NCBI GenBank assembly: GCA_905221605.1
Contig: CAJNDS010000291.1
Coordinates: forward strand, 474,045 to 538,044
Source: Symbiodinium natans
Lineage: Eukaryota > Sar > Dinophyceae > Suessiales > Symbiodiniaceae
DNA: 64,000 nucleotides
Direction: 5' to 3'
In this document: piece by piece, positions 1 to 11,701 of the stretch
How positions within the stretch are numbered: the stretch's first letter is position 1
Layout: each line of letters opens with the position of its first letter
Position numbers and translations under genes: made by a program
The notes under the pieces: generated by a model
Told to the model about the DNA's origin: nothing
Seen by the model: the letters and a program-made list of their open reading frames with translations, nothing else
Database searches by the model: none

Positions 1-187
1 TAGTAGTAGGAGTAGGAGCATTAGAAGTAGAAGCAGAAGTAGAAGTGGAACCAGGAGTAGTCGTAGTAGTAGTAGTAGCAGCAGCAGTAGTAGTAGTAGT
101 AGTAGTAGTAGCAGCAGTAGCAGTAGCAGTAGCAGTAGCAGTAGCAGTAGCAGTAGCAGTAGGAGTAGTAGTAGCAGTAGTAGTAGC

Positions 188-232
<45 letters not shown>

Positions 233-253
233 GTTAGTAGTAGTGGTAGTAGT
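1..253. repeat. (AGT/TAG)n microsatellite with AGC variants
   Basis: Trinucleotide AGT array interrupted by AGC, AGG and AAG variants, including a stretch alternating AGC and AGT. It continues beyond the left edge of the window. Open frames here (poly-Ser, poly-Val, poly-Leu) come from a triplet repeat that lacks stops in several frames and are not evidence of a gene. Confidence 0.95.
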
Positions 254-480
254 AGACCAGCGAGCTCAGAGCTGGTGACCTGGGGACCAGATGTAGCAGC
301 AGTTAGGGTAGAGCCGGTAGGGCAAAGTAAACCAGACACAAATGCTCACGGTGTACTGGTGTGAGGCCTGGTGGTGACCAGGCCAGCTGGGTAATACAGG
401 CTGTCACATAGGTAGGGTAGCCTACTTGAAGTTTCACCCAACAGCCAAAGGCAGCGCTCCGTGCGCCTCCAGACCAAAAC
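254..480. other. unique spacer between AGT arrays
   Basis: About 230 bases of non-repetitive sequence separating two AGT arrays. I see no gene or RNA in it. Confidence 0.6.
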
Positions 481-481
481 A

Positions 482-549
<68 letters not shown>

Positions 550-640
550 CTACTACTACTAGTAGTACTAGTAGTAGTACTAGTACTAGTACTAGTACTA
601 GTACTAGTACTACTACTAGTACTAGTACTAGTACTAGTAC

Positions 641-694
<54 letters not shown>

Positions 695-805
695 AAGTAG
701 TAGTAGTAGTAGTATTAGTTGTAGCAGCAGTAGCAGTAGTAGTAGCAGTAGTAGTAGCAGTAGTAGTAGTAGTAGGAGTCGGAGTATCAGTAGGAGTAGG
801 AGTAG

Positions 806-848
<43 letters not shown>

Positions 849-849
849 T

Positions 850-896
<47 letters not shown>

Positions 897-945
897 CGTC
901 GTAGTCGTAGTCGTAGTCGCAGTCGCAGTCGTCGTCGTCGTAGTG

Positions 946-985
<40 letters not shown>

Positions 986-988
986 CAG

Positions 989-1031
<43 letters not shown>

Positions 1032-1230
1032 CGTCGTCGTCGTAGTAGAAGAAGTATAGTAGTAGTAGTAGTAGTCGTAGTCGTAGTCGTAGTCGTAGTA
1101 GTCGTAGTAGTCGTAGTCGTAGTCGTAGTACTAGTAGTGGTGGTGGTGGTGGTCGTCGTCCTCGTGGTGGTGCTGGCGGTGCTGGTGGGGAGTAGTAGTG
1201 GTGGTGGGAGTAGTAGTAGGTAGGCAGGTA
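481..1230. repeat. Composite (AGT)n array with ACTAGT palindromic core
   Basis: Pure AGT runs flank a core at about 547-645, where ACT and AGT triplets alternate to give repeated ACTAGT, a self-complementary hexamer. Further on are GTCGTC, AGGAGT and TCGTAG sub-arrays, degenerating into GGTGGT and GTAG units near 1140-1275. Long Ser/Arg or Leu/Val frames on both strands are repeat artefacts. Confidence 0.95.
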
Positions 1231-1689
1231 AGCAAGTAGGAAGACAGAGAGAGGTGTTAGGTAGGTAGGTAGGCAGTAATGGAAACGACACGCGGTGATG
1301 ATGAGGAGGATGATGATGGTGATCTAAGTAAACGAATGAAGCTACGAACAAAACAGGAAATACTCAGAACTACGATAACCACAAGGAACCCTAAAGCCCC
1401 AACAAGTACAAGGAGCGTGAACGTCGGACGCAGCGACCTCCCCAAACGCTGTCAGGTGCGCATCAGGCTCCTGTGCTGTGTTGGAGTTGGGTCAACAGGG
1501 GTTAAAGGCCCGTGCTAGCTGTTTGGGGGTTTAGGGCGTTTAGTGTCCACAGCTGTTAGGATTCAGGGTGTGGTTCGTTGCCTGCTCGAAAACACGCCAA
1601 CCATGGTTCGAGAGTAGACACGAAGTTGATATAGATCATGGTTCGTGTCCCCTAAAACGAAAATGTGTAAACAAGGCTTTTTGAGAACT

Positions 1690-2174
1690 CTGTCAATATG
1701 TGTATATATGCACAGATATGCACAGACATGCACAGATACATATACATATACGTAGACATATTCATGTGTATATGTATACGTATGTATATGTGCATGTCGT
1801 ATGTCGTGTGTCGTGTGTCGTATGTCGTATGTCGTGTGTCGTGTGTCGTGTGTCGTGTGTCGTGCGTCGTGTGTCGTGTGTCGTGTGTCGTGCGTCGTGT
1901 GTCGTGTGTCGTGTGTGGTGTGTGGTGTGTGGTGTGTCGTGAGTGGTGTGTCGTGTGTGGTGTGTCGTGTGTGGTGTGTCGTGTGTCGTGTGTGGTGTGT
2001 CGTGTGTGGTGTGTCGTGTGTGGTGTGTGTGTGTGTTGTGTGTGCGCGTGTGGTGTGTGTGCGCGTGTGGTGTGTGTGTGTGTGTGTGTCGTGTGTGGGT
2101 GTGCCGTGTGTGCGTGTGCGTGTGGGTGTGTGTCGTGTGTGTGTGCGTGTGCGTGTGGGTGTGTGTCGTGTGTG

Positions 2175-2219
<45 letters not shown>

Positions 2220-2224
2220 TGTGT

Positions 2225-2273
<49 letters not shown>

Positions 2274-2374
2274 CGTGTGTGGTGTGTCGTGTGTGTGTGT
2301 GTGTGTGTGTGTGTCGTGTGTGTGTGTGTGTGTCGTGTGTGTGTGTGTGTGTGTGTCTGTCTGTCTGTCTGCCC

Positions 2375-2408
<34 letters not shown>

Positions 2409-2840
2409 GTGTGTGTTTGTCGTGTGCGTGTCATGTGTGTGCGTGTGTGTGTGCGTGTCATGTGTGTGTGTGTGTCGTGTGCGTGTCATGTGTGTGTGTG
2501 TGTGCGTGTGTGTGTGTGTGTGTCGTGTGTGTGTGTGTGTGTGTGGTGTGTGTGTCGTGTGTGTCGTGTGTGTGTGTGGGTGTATGTGGTGTATATGTGT
2601 ATGTGTACACATGTGCGCAAGTGTAAGTGTAGGCAAGTGTGTGTGTGTGTGTGTAAACGTGGGTAAACACAAGTGCGTGTAAAAACGTCCAAGGTGTGTG
2701 TGTGTGTGCGCGTATGCGTGTGCGTGTGCGTGCGCGTGCGCGTGCGCGTGCGCGTGCGGTGCGTGCGTGCGCGCGTGCGTGCGTGCGTGTGTGTGTGTGG
2801 GTGGTGTGTGTGTGTGTGTGTGCGCGCAGGGGGGCAGGAA
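1690..2840. repeat. GT-rich microsatellite/minisatellite block
   Basis: The block starts with ATGTATA/CACAGATA-type sequence. It then passes through a 7 bp TCGTGTG array (about 1795-2020), long (GT)n with TCGTGTGT interruptions, a CTGT tetranucleotide run (about 2355-2408), more (GT)n, and a GCGTGC-rich end (about 2715-2790). All six frames are open for long distances because the repeats lack stops. I reject the Cys/Val and His/Thr frames as genes. Confidence 0.95.
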
Positions 2841-3223
2841 GACTTGAGGGTAGCCTGATCCAGACACGTTGACGGCACGCATCCGTTTCTTGATTATGCG
2901 GCCGCACCCCGCACCCGCATTTGGATCATACCCAGACTCTCCAGATCCAACAGATGGGCGATGCAGTTTTGTAGAATGCCTTGTGTACCTTTGTTCTGCT
3001 TGCCTTGTCTCGCCGTCGGTTGCGCGCTCGTTCTTTTAGTCCAGAGTTGAGCATGGACGTCTTGCACGAGGCCCCCGAACAAATCCCACATGGAAATGGC
3101 TGCAGAGCCCCAGCGCATGATTACATGTGCAGTAGAACCATTAATTAGAACCTATTGCAGCGTTCTCTACATTCCTGGGTATGCTGGTTGACATAACCTA
3201 CATGCCTTGTCCCCAGCCAAAAC

Positions 3224-3270
3224 ACCCTAAACCCTAAACCCTAAACCCTAAACCCTAAAACCCTAAACCA
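3224..3270 (-). repeat. interstitial telomere-type repeat, CCCTAAA orientation
   Basis: About six CCCTAAA units, one of them with an extra A. This is the plant/alveolate-type telomere unit inside unique sequence. Confidence 0.9.
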
Positions 3271-3405
3271 TAGGCACCAGAGTTTATACTCGGCCATGTT
3301 GAGGTCACATTGGCATTATAACGATCAGCTGAGAGCCAAGCCCATGTGGCAGCTTCGTGTCCTTTGGCCAGAGGCACACGGTGCAGTAAAACGAGAATGG
3401 CTTGG

Positions 3406-3440
3406 CCCTAAACCCAACACCCTAAACCCTAAACCCCAAA
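3406..3440 (-). repeat. interstitial telomere-type repeat, degenerate CCCTAAA
   Basis: About four units with CCCAACA and CCCCAAA variants, 136 bases after the preceding block and in the same orientation. Confidence 0.75.
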
Positions 3441-4866
3441 CTTGTGGCGGCCTGAAGAGAAACTGAACCGGCTAAGAGAGTTTGAAGACAAGCTCAGGGC
3501 CCCCCAAGTATGCTAGTACTGGTGAGCACGCGCTTTCCGTAAGCTGTGGCGCGAAGACAGCTTTCCTGAAACCTCCCGCAACAGATCCGCGGACTTTGTC
3601 GAGTACAAGCCTCCATTCAGTTTGATTGAAACGTACACCGCCTCCCCCTTTCTATTACAGCATGCCTCAACTCTCCACTGTACACCGACCCTACTCCTAT
3701 AACAGAAAAAACTCACAAAGCGCGCAGATGTGCAGCATCAGCAGAAAGTAGTTGCAACTTGAAAGGTCAAGGACGTCAAGGACGCCCGAAACCCCGAACA
3801 TCCTGAACTCTATAAACCCTGTTCAAGTGCTGGTCCTCCGACATCTTCAGGGTGCCTTTGCAATCGCGATGCCTGGCCAGCACGTTCAGGGGTTTTGGGG
3901 TTTAGGACTTAGGGCTAGGGTTGAAGCTGAAAACAAAACCTTCGAAAAGAGCATTGTAAGTGAAATCCGCCGAGGCCTTCCCCCTCGGGCGACCGTAGGG
4001 GCGGGTACATTATACCTACTGCCAAGAGACGACCGCTATTTTATGAAGGAGCTCTATTACACCGGGTTCATTCTGGGACGCTATCTATCTTCTTGGACAC
4101 GGTTCTAGCTGGAGAACCTAACCTCAAAGGGTTCGATGCAAGCGTCGAGATTGCCGTCGCGTAGCATGAAAATTTGGACTACCAGCTGCCAACACATCAA
4201 GGGCACCAGAGCCGCATTGAAAACAACCACCACGTCTTCTCAGTGTCTTCTGTCCGATGTAGACAAGAAAGCCATTACACTTCTAAATTGTGTCGACAAC
4301 TAGCAGCTGCGTACAGCACGGCCATAGTTTTGGGCTTCACAAGATCGCGGCCACATGCCACAAAAGTGCCGGTGACACCGCTCAAGCACTTTGCCAAACG
4401 GCGAAAGGCTGCATAGCCTCTTGTTAGACATTGTGGCACAGACGGCTCTAAACCAAGCCAGGAGTACCCATGACCTCCTTTGCAGCTGAACCCGTCGGAG
4501 TTGTAGTCACCTTTCCTTGAGTGGCTTCAAGTTTGGGCAATTCAAGGACTGTCTGGCTTGGGGGCCCTCAAGCCTAAACCGGCCAATACTAGTCACAAGC
4601 ACCGGGGCAACAGGAACCTTTCAAAAACGTGCGAGAGCTCAGGACGCCACTGGTTCAAGCTCATGCAGATGGGGCATACCCAGTTGTCCTGAACGAGGAC
4701 TTTAATGTTTCTGCCTGTGCTGTCCCCACTGCTGTTCTTGAGTTCCACGTTCCATTCCCTCTCTGGCAGACCTCGTCTTCAGACGGAGGCGTGTATTCAG
4801 CCATCACCGTGTCGATGTCCTTGCGCTTTGAGATATGCCCGTGCATGGAAAAGTTGATTAGCCGCC

Positions 4867-5161
4867 GAAGTAGTAATCATCGTAGTAGTAGTCGTCGTCG
4901 TCGTAGTAGCAGTAGCAGTAGCAGTAGCAGTAGCAGTAGCAGTAGCAGTAGCAGTAGCAGTAGCAGTAGCAGTAGTAGTAGTAGTAGTAGTAGTAGTCGT
5001 AGTCGTAGTCGTAGTCGTAGTAGTCGTAGTAGTCGTAGTAGTCGTCGTAGTAGTAGTAGTAGTAGTCGTCGTCGTAGTCGTAGTCGTAGTCGTAGTCGCA
5101 GTCGTCGTCGTAGTAGTAGTAGTAGTAGTCGTCGTCGTAGTCGTAGTCGTCGTAGTAGTAA

Positions 5162-5200
<39 letters not shown>

Positions 5201-5280
5201 TAGTAGTAGTAGTAGTAGTAATAGTAGTAATAGTAGTAATAGTAGTAATAGTAGTAATAGTAGTAATAGTAGTAGCAATA

Positions 5281-5311
<31 letters not shown>

Positions 5312-5410
5312 GAGTAGCAGTACCTGTAGCCCTAGCAGTAGCAATAGCAGTAAGTAGTGGTAGCAGTAGTAGTAGTCGTCGTCCTCCTCCTCCTCCTCGT
5401 CGTCGTCGTC

Positions 5411-5463
<53 letters not shown>

Positions 5464-5504
5464 CGTAGTCGTAGTCGTAGTAGTAGTAGCAGTAGCAGTG
5501 GTAG

Positions 5505-5541
<37 letters not shown>

Positions 5542-5569
5542 CGTAGTCGTAGTCGTAGTCGTAGTCGTA

Positions 5570-5655
<86 letters not shown>

Positions 5656-5697
5656 CGTAGTAGTCGTAGTAGTAGTCGTAGTAGCAGGCAGTAGCAG
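4867..5697. repeat. (AGT)n / (AGC) / (TCG) composite microsatellite
   Basis: Trinucleotide array of about 830 bases with sub-blocks of AGT-AGC alternation (4907-4973), TCGTAG, AATAGT (5218-5280) and GTCGTCGTC (5570-5601). It uses the same variant vocabulary as the 481-1230 block, suggesting one repeat class expanding at two sites 3.6 kb apart. Confidence 0.95.
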
Positions 5698-6309
5698 CAG
5701 CATAAGCTTGTGCGAGTACTGGGCATGTGGCAGCGCTTGCGTTTGGACAGAACGCTCTCCCAAAGAAAAAGGAGAAACTCACAAACCCTCATGGCACAGA
5801 ATGGTAGAGGGCCAAAAAAAGCCGGACATGCTTACAGCAGCGTTCCCAACAGGACTCTAACCGACTCTAACCGTGATGACGGACAAGAAAGTCAGAACAT
5901 CATTGGCGCGTCCTCCCTGCTGAGCAGGAGCAGCCGGTCCATGGCATCGAGATGAATGCCGCGACGCATACCCCAGCGCATGACCTACAACGCACCAGGC
6001 AAAGGATGCACATCACAATTTGGATGCCTGGAATGTGCCGAGCGCACCTTCTTGCGGTACTCGGTGTCCTTCACATTATGACGTCTGCGGATGCCCCATG
6101 GAGCTGTCTAACGTCAAGGATTTCTGCTTGCGACTCTTGTCCAGCTATAGCCACGATTTTGAAGCTCCATGTGCAACTTGCGGTGTTGCCGTGCAACTTG
6201 ATGCTAGAAGGCCAGCTGGCTTCACTCCTTTGGATGATCGGTCATCAGCAGCTCGTCACCCAAAGCCCAGTACCTTTGCAGGGAACGTCTGACTCGACGG
6301 AGCATTCTC

Positions 6310-8480
6310 ATTCCATGGTGGCCGCCCTCTCCGCCCTCTCCGCCCCCTCCCACGCCGCTGGACCCTATCAGCTGATTTAAAGGGCCCCAGTGCATGCCCG
6401 CCCTCTCCGCGGGCTGCATGGTCCCATGGCCCCCCCTCATGGCCCCATGCCTCTGGCCCCCAATAGCTCATGGCTCCATGGCTCTATGGTCCCATCCCGC
6501 CCCATGGCTCCCATGGCCTCATGACCCCATGCCTCTGGCCCCCAATGGCTCATGGCTCCATGCTTCCATGGTCTCATCCCGCCCCATGGCTCCCATGGCC
6601 TCACGCCCCTGGACCCTATCAGCTGACTTTAAAGGTTCCAGTCCATGCCCGCCCTCTCCGCCCTCTCCGCCCCCTCCGCCCTTCCCGCTCCCCATGGCTC
6701 CATGGTCCCCGTTCCCTCCGCCCTTCCCGCCCCATATGGCGCTCCATGCCTCCCATCCCCCGATCCCCACATGGCCCACTCCATGGTCCCATCCCGCCCC
6801 ATGGCTCCCATGGCCTCACACCCCTGGACCGTATCAGCTGACTTCACAGTCCGCCCTCTCCGCCCCCGCCCCCTCCGCCCTTCCCGCTCCACGGCGCTCC
6901 ATGGCTCCATGGTCCCCGTTCCCTCCGCCCTTCCGGCCCCATGGCGCTCCATGGCCCCACGCCGCATGGCTCCCACGATCAGACAACTTCAAAGGGTTCA
7001 GTGTCTGGACCCTATCGCCCTCTCCGCCCCCTCCGCCCTTCCCCACCCTCTCCGCCCCCTCCCTCCGCCCTTCCCCCAGGGCTGCATGGTCCCATGGCCC
7101 CCATGGCCTCATGGCCCCATGCCTCTGGCCGACTCATGGCTGGCTGGCTTAGTCCATGGCTCCCATGGCCTCCGCCCCTGGACCCTATCAAAGAGCCCCA
7201 GCACATGCCCGCCCTCTCCGCCCTCTCCGCCCCCTCCGCCCCATCCGCCTTCCCGCTCCATGGCGTCCCCGTTCCCTCCGCCCTTCCCGCCCCATGGCGC
7301 TCCATGGCTCCATGGTCCCATGCCCCATGGCCCACAATCAGACGACTGTTCAGTGTATGCCCGCCCTCTCCGCCCTCTCCGCCCCCTCGGCCCTTCCCCC
7401 CAGCTCCATGGTCCCATGCCCCCCCCCATTGGCCTCATGGCCCACTCCATGGTCCCATCCCGCCCCATGGCCTCACGCCCCTGGACCCTATCAGCTGACC
7501 GGGCCCCAACCCCACCCCCCCCTCCGCCCTTCCCGCTCCATGGCGCTCCATGGCTCCGGTCCCCTCCGCCCCCTCCGCCCTTCCCGCTCCATGGCATGGT
7601 GCCCGTTTCCTCCGCCCTTCCCGCCCCATGGTCCCATGCCCCATGGCTCCCACGATCAGACGACTTTAAAGGGTTCAGCGCATGCCCGCCCTCTCCGCCC
7701 TCTCCGCGCCCTCCCCCAGGCTCCATGGTCCCATGGCCCCCCCATGGCCTCATGGCCCACTCCATGGTCCCAGCTCCATGGCGCTCCATGGCTCCATGGT
7801 CCCCGTTCGCTCCGCCCTTCCCGCCCCATGGTGCCCCATGCCGCATGGCTCCCACGATCAGACGACTTTAAAGGGTTGAGTGCATGCCCGCCCTCTCCGC
7901 CCTCTCCGCCCCCTCCCACGCCCCTGGACCCTATCAGCTGATTTAAAGGCCCCCAGTCCATGCCCGCCCTCTCCGCCCTCTCCGCCCCCTCCGCCCTTCC
8001 CCGCCTGGACCCTATCAGCTGACTTTCAAGGGCCAGAGTGCATGCCCGCCCTCTCCGCCCTCTCCGCCCCCTCCGCCCTTCCCGCTCCATGGCGCTCCAT
8101 TCCCTCCGCCCTTCCCGCCCCATGGCGCTCCATGGCTCCATGGTCCCATGCCCCATGGCTCCCACGATCAGACGACTTTAAAGGGTTCAGTGCATGCCCG
8201 CCCTCTCCGCCCTCTCCGCCGCTCCATGGCTCATGGTCCGCTCCCATCCGCCCTCTCCGCCCTCTCCGCCCTTCCCGCCCCATGGCGCTCCATGGCTCCA
8301 TGGTCCCATGCCCCATGGCTCCCACGGCCTCACGCCCCTGGACCTTATCAGACGACTTTAAAGGGCCCCAGTGCATGCCCGCCCTCTCGCCCTCTCCGCC
8401 CCCTCCGCCCTTCCCCCCAGGGCTGCATGGTCCCATGGCCCCCCCATGGCCTCATGGCCCCATGCCTCTGGCCCCCAATC
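6310..8480. repeat. GC-rich composite satellite (CCGCCCTCT / CCATGG / ATCAG-TTTAAAGG units)
   Basis: About 2.2 kb made from a few recurring modules: a pyrimidine-rich CCGCCCTCT run, CCATGGCTCCATGG-type stretches, and an AT-containing punctuation module (ATCAGCTGACTTTAAAGG, or CGATCAGACGACTTTAAAGG). The punctuation module recurs near 6367, 6618, 6832, 6976, 7336, 7489, 7653, 7856, 7933, 8015, 8165 and 8347. Spacing varies from about 80 to 360 bases, so this is a reshuffled higher-order array. Proline-rich open frames through it are repeat artefacts. Nothing shows that it is transcribed. Confidence 0.9.
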
Positions 8481-8767
8481 CTTGACCCTATAGAACCCTA
8501 TACAAGCCGAAAGAAGCCAATGGAACCCGACAGACAGAACGCTGTGGAACCCAGCCCCGTCTCCCCAACAAAAACAAAATAACGCTAAACCCTAAACCCG
8601 AAACCGCTAGAAGCGAAAAAGACGCGGCACTGGGACTCTCAACGCTCCTCGGGGATCCAGACGTCGGAATCGCAGGCCACCGCCTCTTCGATCCAGCAGC
8701 AGCCCCGCATCCACAGCGTCAAGTTCCGGGGTCGGCGGCACTGGCGGTAGCCATTAAATATTCACAG

Positions 8768-8890
8768 TTTAAGGTTTAGGGTTTACATACGTTTAGGTTT
8801 AAGGTTTAGCCCCCTTCCTGTGCTGTGAATGGGGGGTTCGGCTTTGGGGTTCAATGTTTAGTTTAAGGTTTAGGGAGAGGTTTGGGGGTT
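8768..8890 (+). repeat. degenerate telomere-like tract (GTTTAGG / GTTTAAGG)
   Basis: Scattered TTTAGGG, TTTAAGG and TTTGGGG words, consistent with a decayed interstitial telomere array. A short CCCTAAA patch lies at 8585-8603. Confidence 0.55.
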
Positions 8891-8937
8891 TGGGGAGGGC
8901 CCGCGGGGGGCGGACACCATGTTGCGGGGGTTGGGTT

Positions 8938-8974
8938 CCATGGGGGGGGGGAACATAAGGGGGGGGGGGGGGGG
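8938..8974. repeat. poly-G tracts
   Basis: Two G runs of about 11 and 14 bases separated by AACATAA. Possible quadruplex former. Confidence 0.85.
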
Positions 8975-10103
8975 TAGGGCCCTGCTCACATCCTGCAGTC
9001 CTTCGGATCCCTTCGGTCCCATCAGTTCCCTGTAGATCCCTTCGGGAGCGGACGCACAACCCAGGTGCATGTCTGCAGTGTTATCCAACTTCTCTGTCAT
9101 CGTAAGCCTCAGAATAGCGTCTGGCGCTGGACTCGCTAGACTCATTGCTACTGTCTCAACATGCAACACTCTAGGAGCCCAGCTTGGTGTCCAGAATGTC
9201 TTGGAAGAGCTTTGGCAAAGGATTCTCAATCGAGATCCTGCGCAAGTTCCGCAGCGCCGCGGGAACTTGGGACGTTTTCAAAGCCAGCTGCAATGAGGCG
9301 ATGAGGCGAGGCTCGTTTTTTGCACCGACGTGCATGATTCGGTTCCGACATAACATGCAATCTCTGAAGCTGCGCAGCCCAGACGCCTCTTGAGCAAGAC
9401 AAGGCCTCTGACTCTGCCCCTGCAATGCAGCTTCCGGTCCTGCTGTATGCCCTTCTTTTGCGGTCTTTGTAAGGGCCACACCTGGCCAAACACACTGAGC
9501 ATGCTACTGGGGTGCTACGGCTGAAACGAATCTCCAAGCTGGGCTCACATGTCGAACCAGTCCGATCTCACTTCAACCAGGAAGTTTCGGGGGCACCAGG
9601 TTGCATCGTCAAACGCCTTGGGACACGGGAAGACGGATTAAGCAGAAAACCCACGCTGCAGAGGCTGCGAAGGTGCCAATGACACAGTGACTGACGGTAT
9701 TCTGAATCGCATGATCCGGTGAAGTTTCTGCGCCGCACGCAGATTAAATGTGCTGGTTGGTTCCTACCGCTTGTCATGTATGCCGTCTTGCACAACCCAA
9801 ACCTATAGTCTGACAAGGCACCACGGTCCGTGGCAGGTAGCGGTCATCAGACACCAACGGATGTCCAAGACTCTTCAGTGTTATTCGGACCTGCGAGACA
9901 CAAGATGCACAGGCAGATCCGACGGTCCTCACTACATGGTGCCGCCATGCTCATGCAATGCTTGGAATGCCTGGTGGGTGATGCCGCTGAGAATGTTGAC
10001 GTAGACCTGCTGCTTAGCTTGGGGTCCTGACCCCTGATGATCGACTGCACACCCGTGCACACCCCGATGCTCTTGGCATCTGTGGTCGACATGAAGGATT
10101 CTG

Positions 10104-10150
10104 TAACCCTAAACCCTAAACCCTAAACCTTAAACCCTAAACCCTAAATC
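10104..10150 (-). repeat. interstitial telomere repeat, CCCTAAA orientation
   Basis: About six CCCTAAA units, one variant (CCTTAAA). It forms the left end of a CCCTAAA - 171 bp - TTTAGGG cassette with the block at 10322-10358. Confidence 0.9.
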
Positions 10151-10321
10151 CAAGTTGAATCACTTGGCCCACCAAGCCTTGCCATGCCACAAGAGTTGTG
10201 GGACTGGTAAGACATGTCAGACCCGCCAGGGAATACTCCGAACCATCGGACTCCTTCTTGTAGTACCTCAAAAAAAATGTGGGGTCAGGAACTCAAGGCA
10301 CTGCTTCTCTGGCCCGCTGCT

Positions 10322-10358
10322 GTTTAGGGTTTAGGGTTTAGGGTTTAGGGTTTAGGGT
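10322..10358 (+). repeat. interstitial telomere repeat, TTTAGGG orientation
   Basis: About five perfect TTTAGGG units, in the opposite orientation to the array at 10104-10150. Confidence 0.9.
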
Positions 10359-11668
10359 CATATGTCTGTTCCCCAACCCCCAGTCCATGACCGCTCATCC
10401 AGGTATCCAACGCGATTGGCTTCACGAAGGTCTTTCCCATCTTCACGAGTCGGTTTTTCCACCAGCCTTGCTGAGACCTGGCCGAGTTCAGCAGCGACTC
10501 TGTCTAGGCGTACATGATGCATGGAACCAGCTCGAATGGAGACAATCACTGCCTATGAATTACATGTGGTATGACTTTCCGAAAACATCACATCAGCTGA
10601 GTCGAAAATCGCGCGTGGAAGCAGGTCGCAACAATGCGAAAGAGTGGATGCGCACGCGTGGGCGCAATGCGCACGCGTTGCGAACACGAGAAAGAACTGA
10701 GCCCACTCTCGTCAGCTTGAACAACCTTCGGGAAGCATTGCAGTGTCTCTTGTGAGACCAACAATTCCATCAGCCGAAGTCACTTGCTGTAGAAAGGGTC
10801 GTTGTATTGATCGTGCTTCACCATAACCTGCAAGCACAGCAGTACGCACAGAGCTCCGGCTCTCAAACAGAGCCAGATTCAGCAACTGGAGAAGCATTGG
10901 ATCCCTCAACATCCCTTAACCTGCTTTTGTCAACTCGAGCTATCCACTCTTCAATCATCTCGCTAAATCTCGCCGTCCCCCTGGCTGACCCTGATCTGGA
11001 ATAACCCCAAAGTGTCTGAGGCTGCGCACTGTGGTTTCGGCTTGTCCGCCCAGCTGCGCGAACTTGGCCCTGCAAGTGACGAAGGGCAGCGCATTGAACA
11101 GTTTGGCTCATTAGTGAGCTCCTGCCGGCCAGCTCTTACTGGCCGAGCCTTTCCTGCAGGAAACCCTCCGTCCTGATCCATGATGCCATCATGAGCAGGC
11201 TCACTTGGTCCCAGGCTCCATGTACTGGATTCGGTTCTCGAGCTTGCCATGAACGAGGCACAGATATGCCTCCATCATTCTCCCGACTCCAACATTCTTG
11301 CGCAGCAGACCCCAAACACAAGACCACCACGCCAGCCCGAAAGCGACGACGCTTCTGGACTTCACGAGCAGCATGCGCACGAGACCGCGGCGGGAGTGCG
11401 ACTTCAAAGGCTGCTGAAAACACGAAACGCTTTTATCCGATCACATGGAATATATCGTTCTACCGACGAAAACAAGGCGTCTGCAAGAGTCCGAGATGCT
11501 TTCGATGTCTTCGCGGCGACGCCGAGTGGCTGAAAAAGTGCACTTAGACCGAGGCAGGAGGGCGAATTCGACCCATGGAATGCGCTAGGGGGCCATATGC
11601 AAGAGCGCCATATGTCACACCGGGCAGTACCAGAACCACGCGTTTTCGCAAGGCATGTCCTACGACGA

Positions 11669-11701
11669 CCCCCCCCTCCCCCCCCAAAAAAAAAAAAAAA
11701 A
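11669..11701. repeat. poly-C followed by poly-A tract
   Basis: C7-T-C8 directly followed by A16, a compound homopolymer junction. It recalls the T17-G18 junction at 59875-59909 (its complement is A/C rich). Confidence 0.85.

Larger units (their letters stand above)
2841..4866. other. gene-poor segment with telomere-like blocks
   Basis: Apart from CCCTAAA blocks (listed separately) and a degenerate TTTAGGG patch near 3890-3920, I see no recognisable coding or RNA feature. Small open frames here have no recognisable motifs. Confidence 0.4.

Noticed and set aside
426-1351. Long Ser/Arg-rich and Leu-rich open frames on both strands
   Set aside because: They are translations of the AGT triplet repeat, which has no stops in several frames.
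1563-2907. Overlapping frames of up to 439 codons, Cys/Val on plus and His/Thr on minus
   Set aside because: All six frames are open through GT-type repeats, and composition is entirely repeat-driven.
6394-8582. Proline/serine and glycine-rich open frames up to 408 codons
   Set aside because: They coincide exactly with the composite satellite. Several frames are open at once and show no domain.
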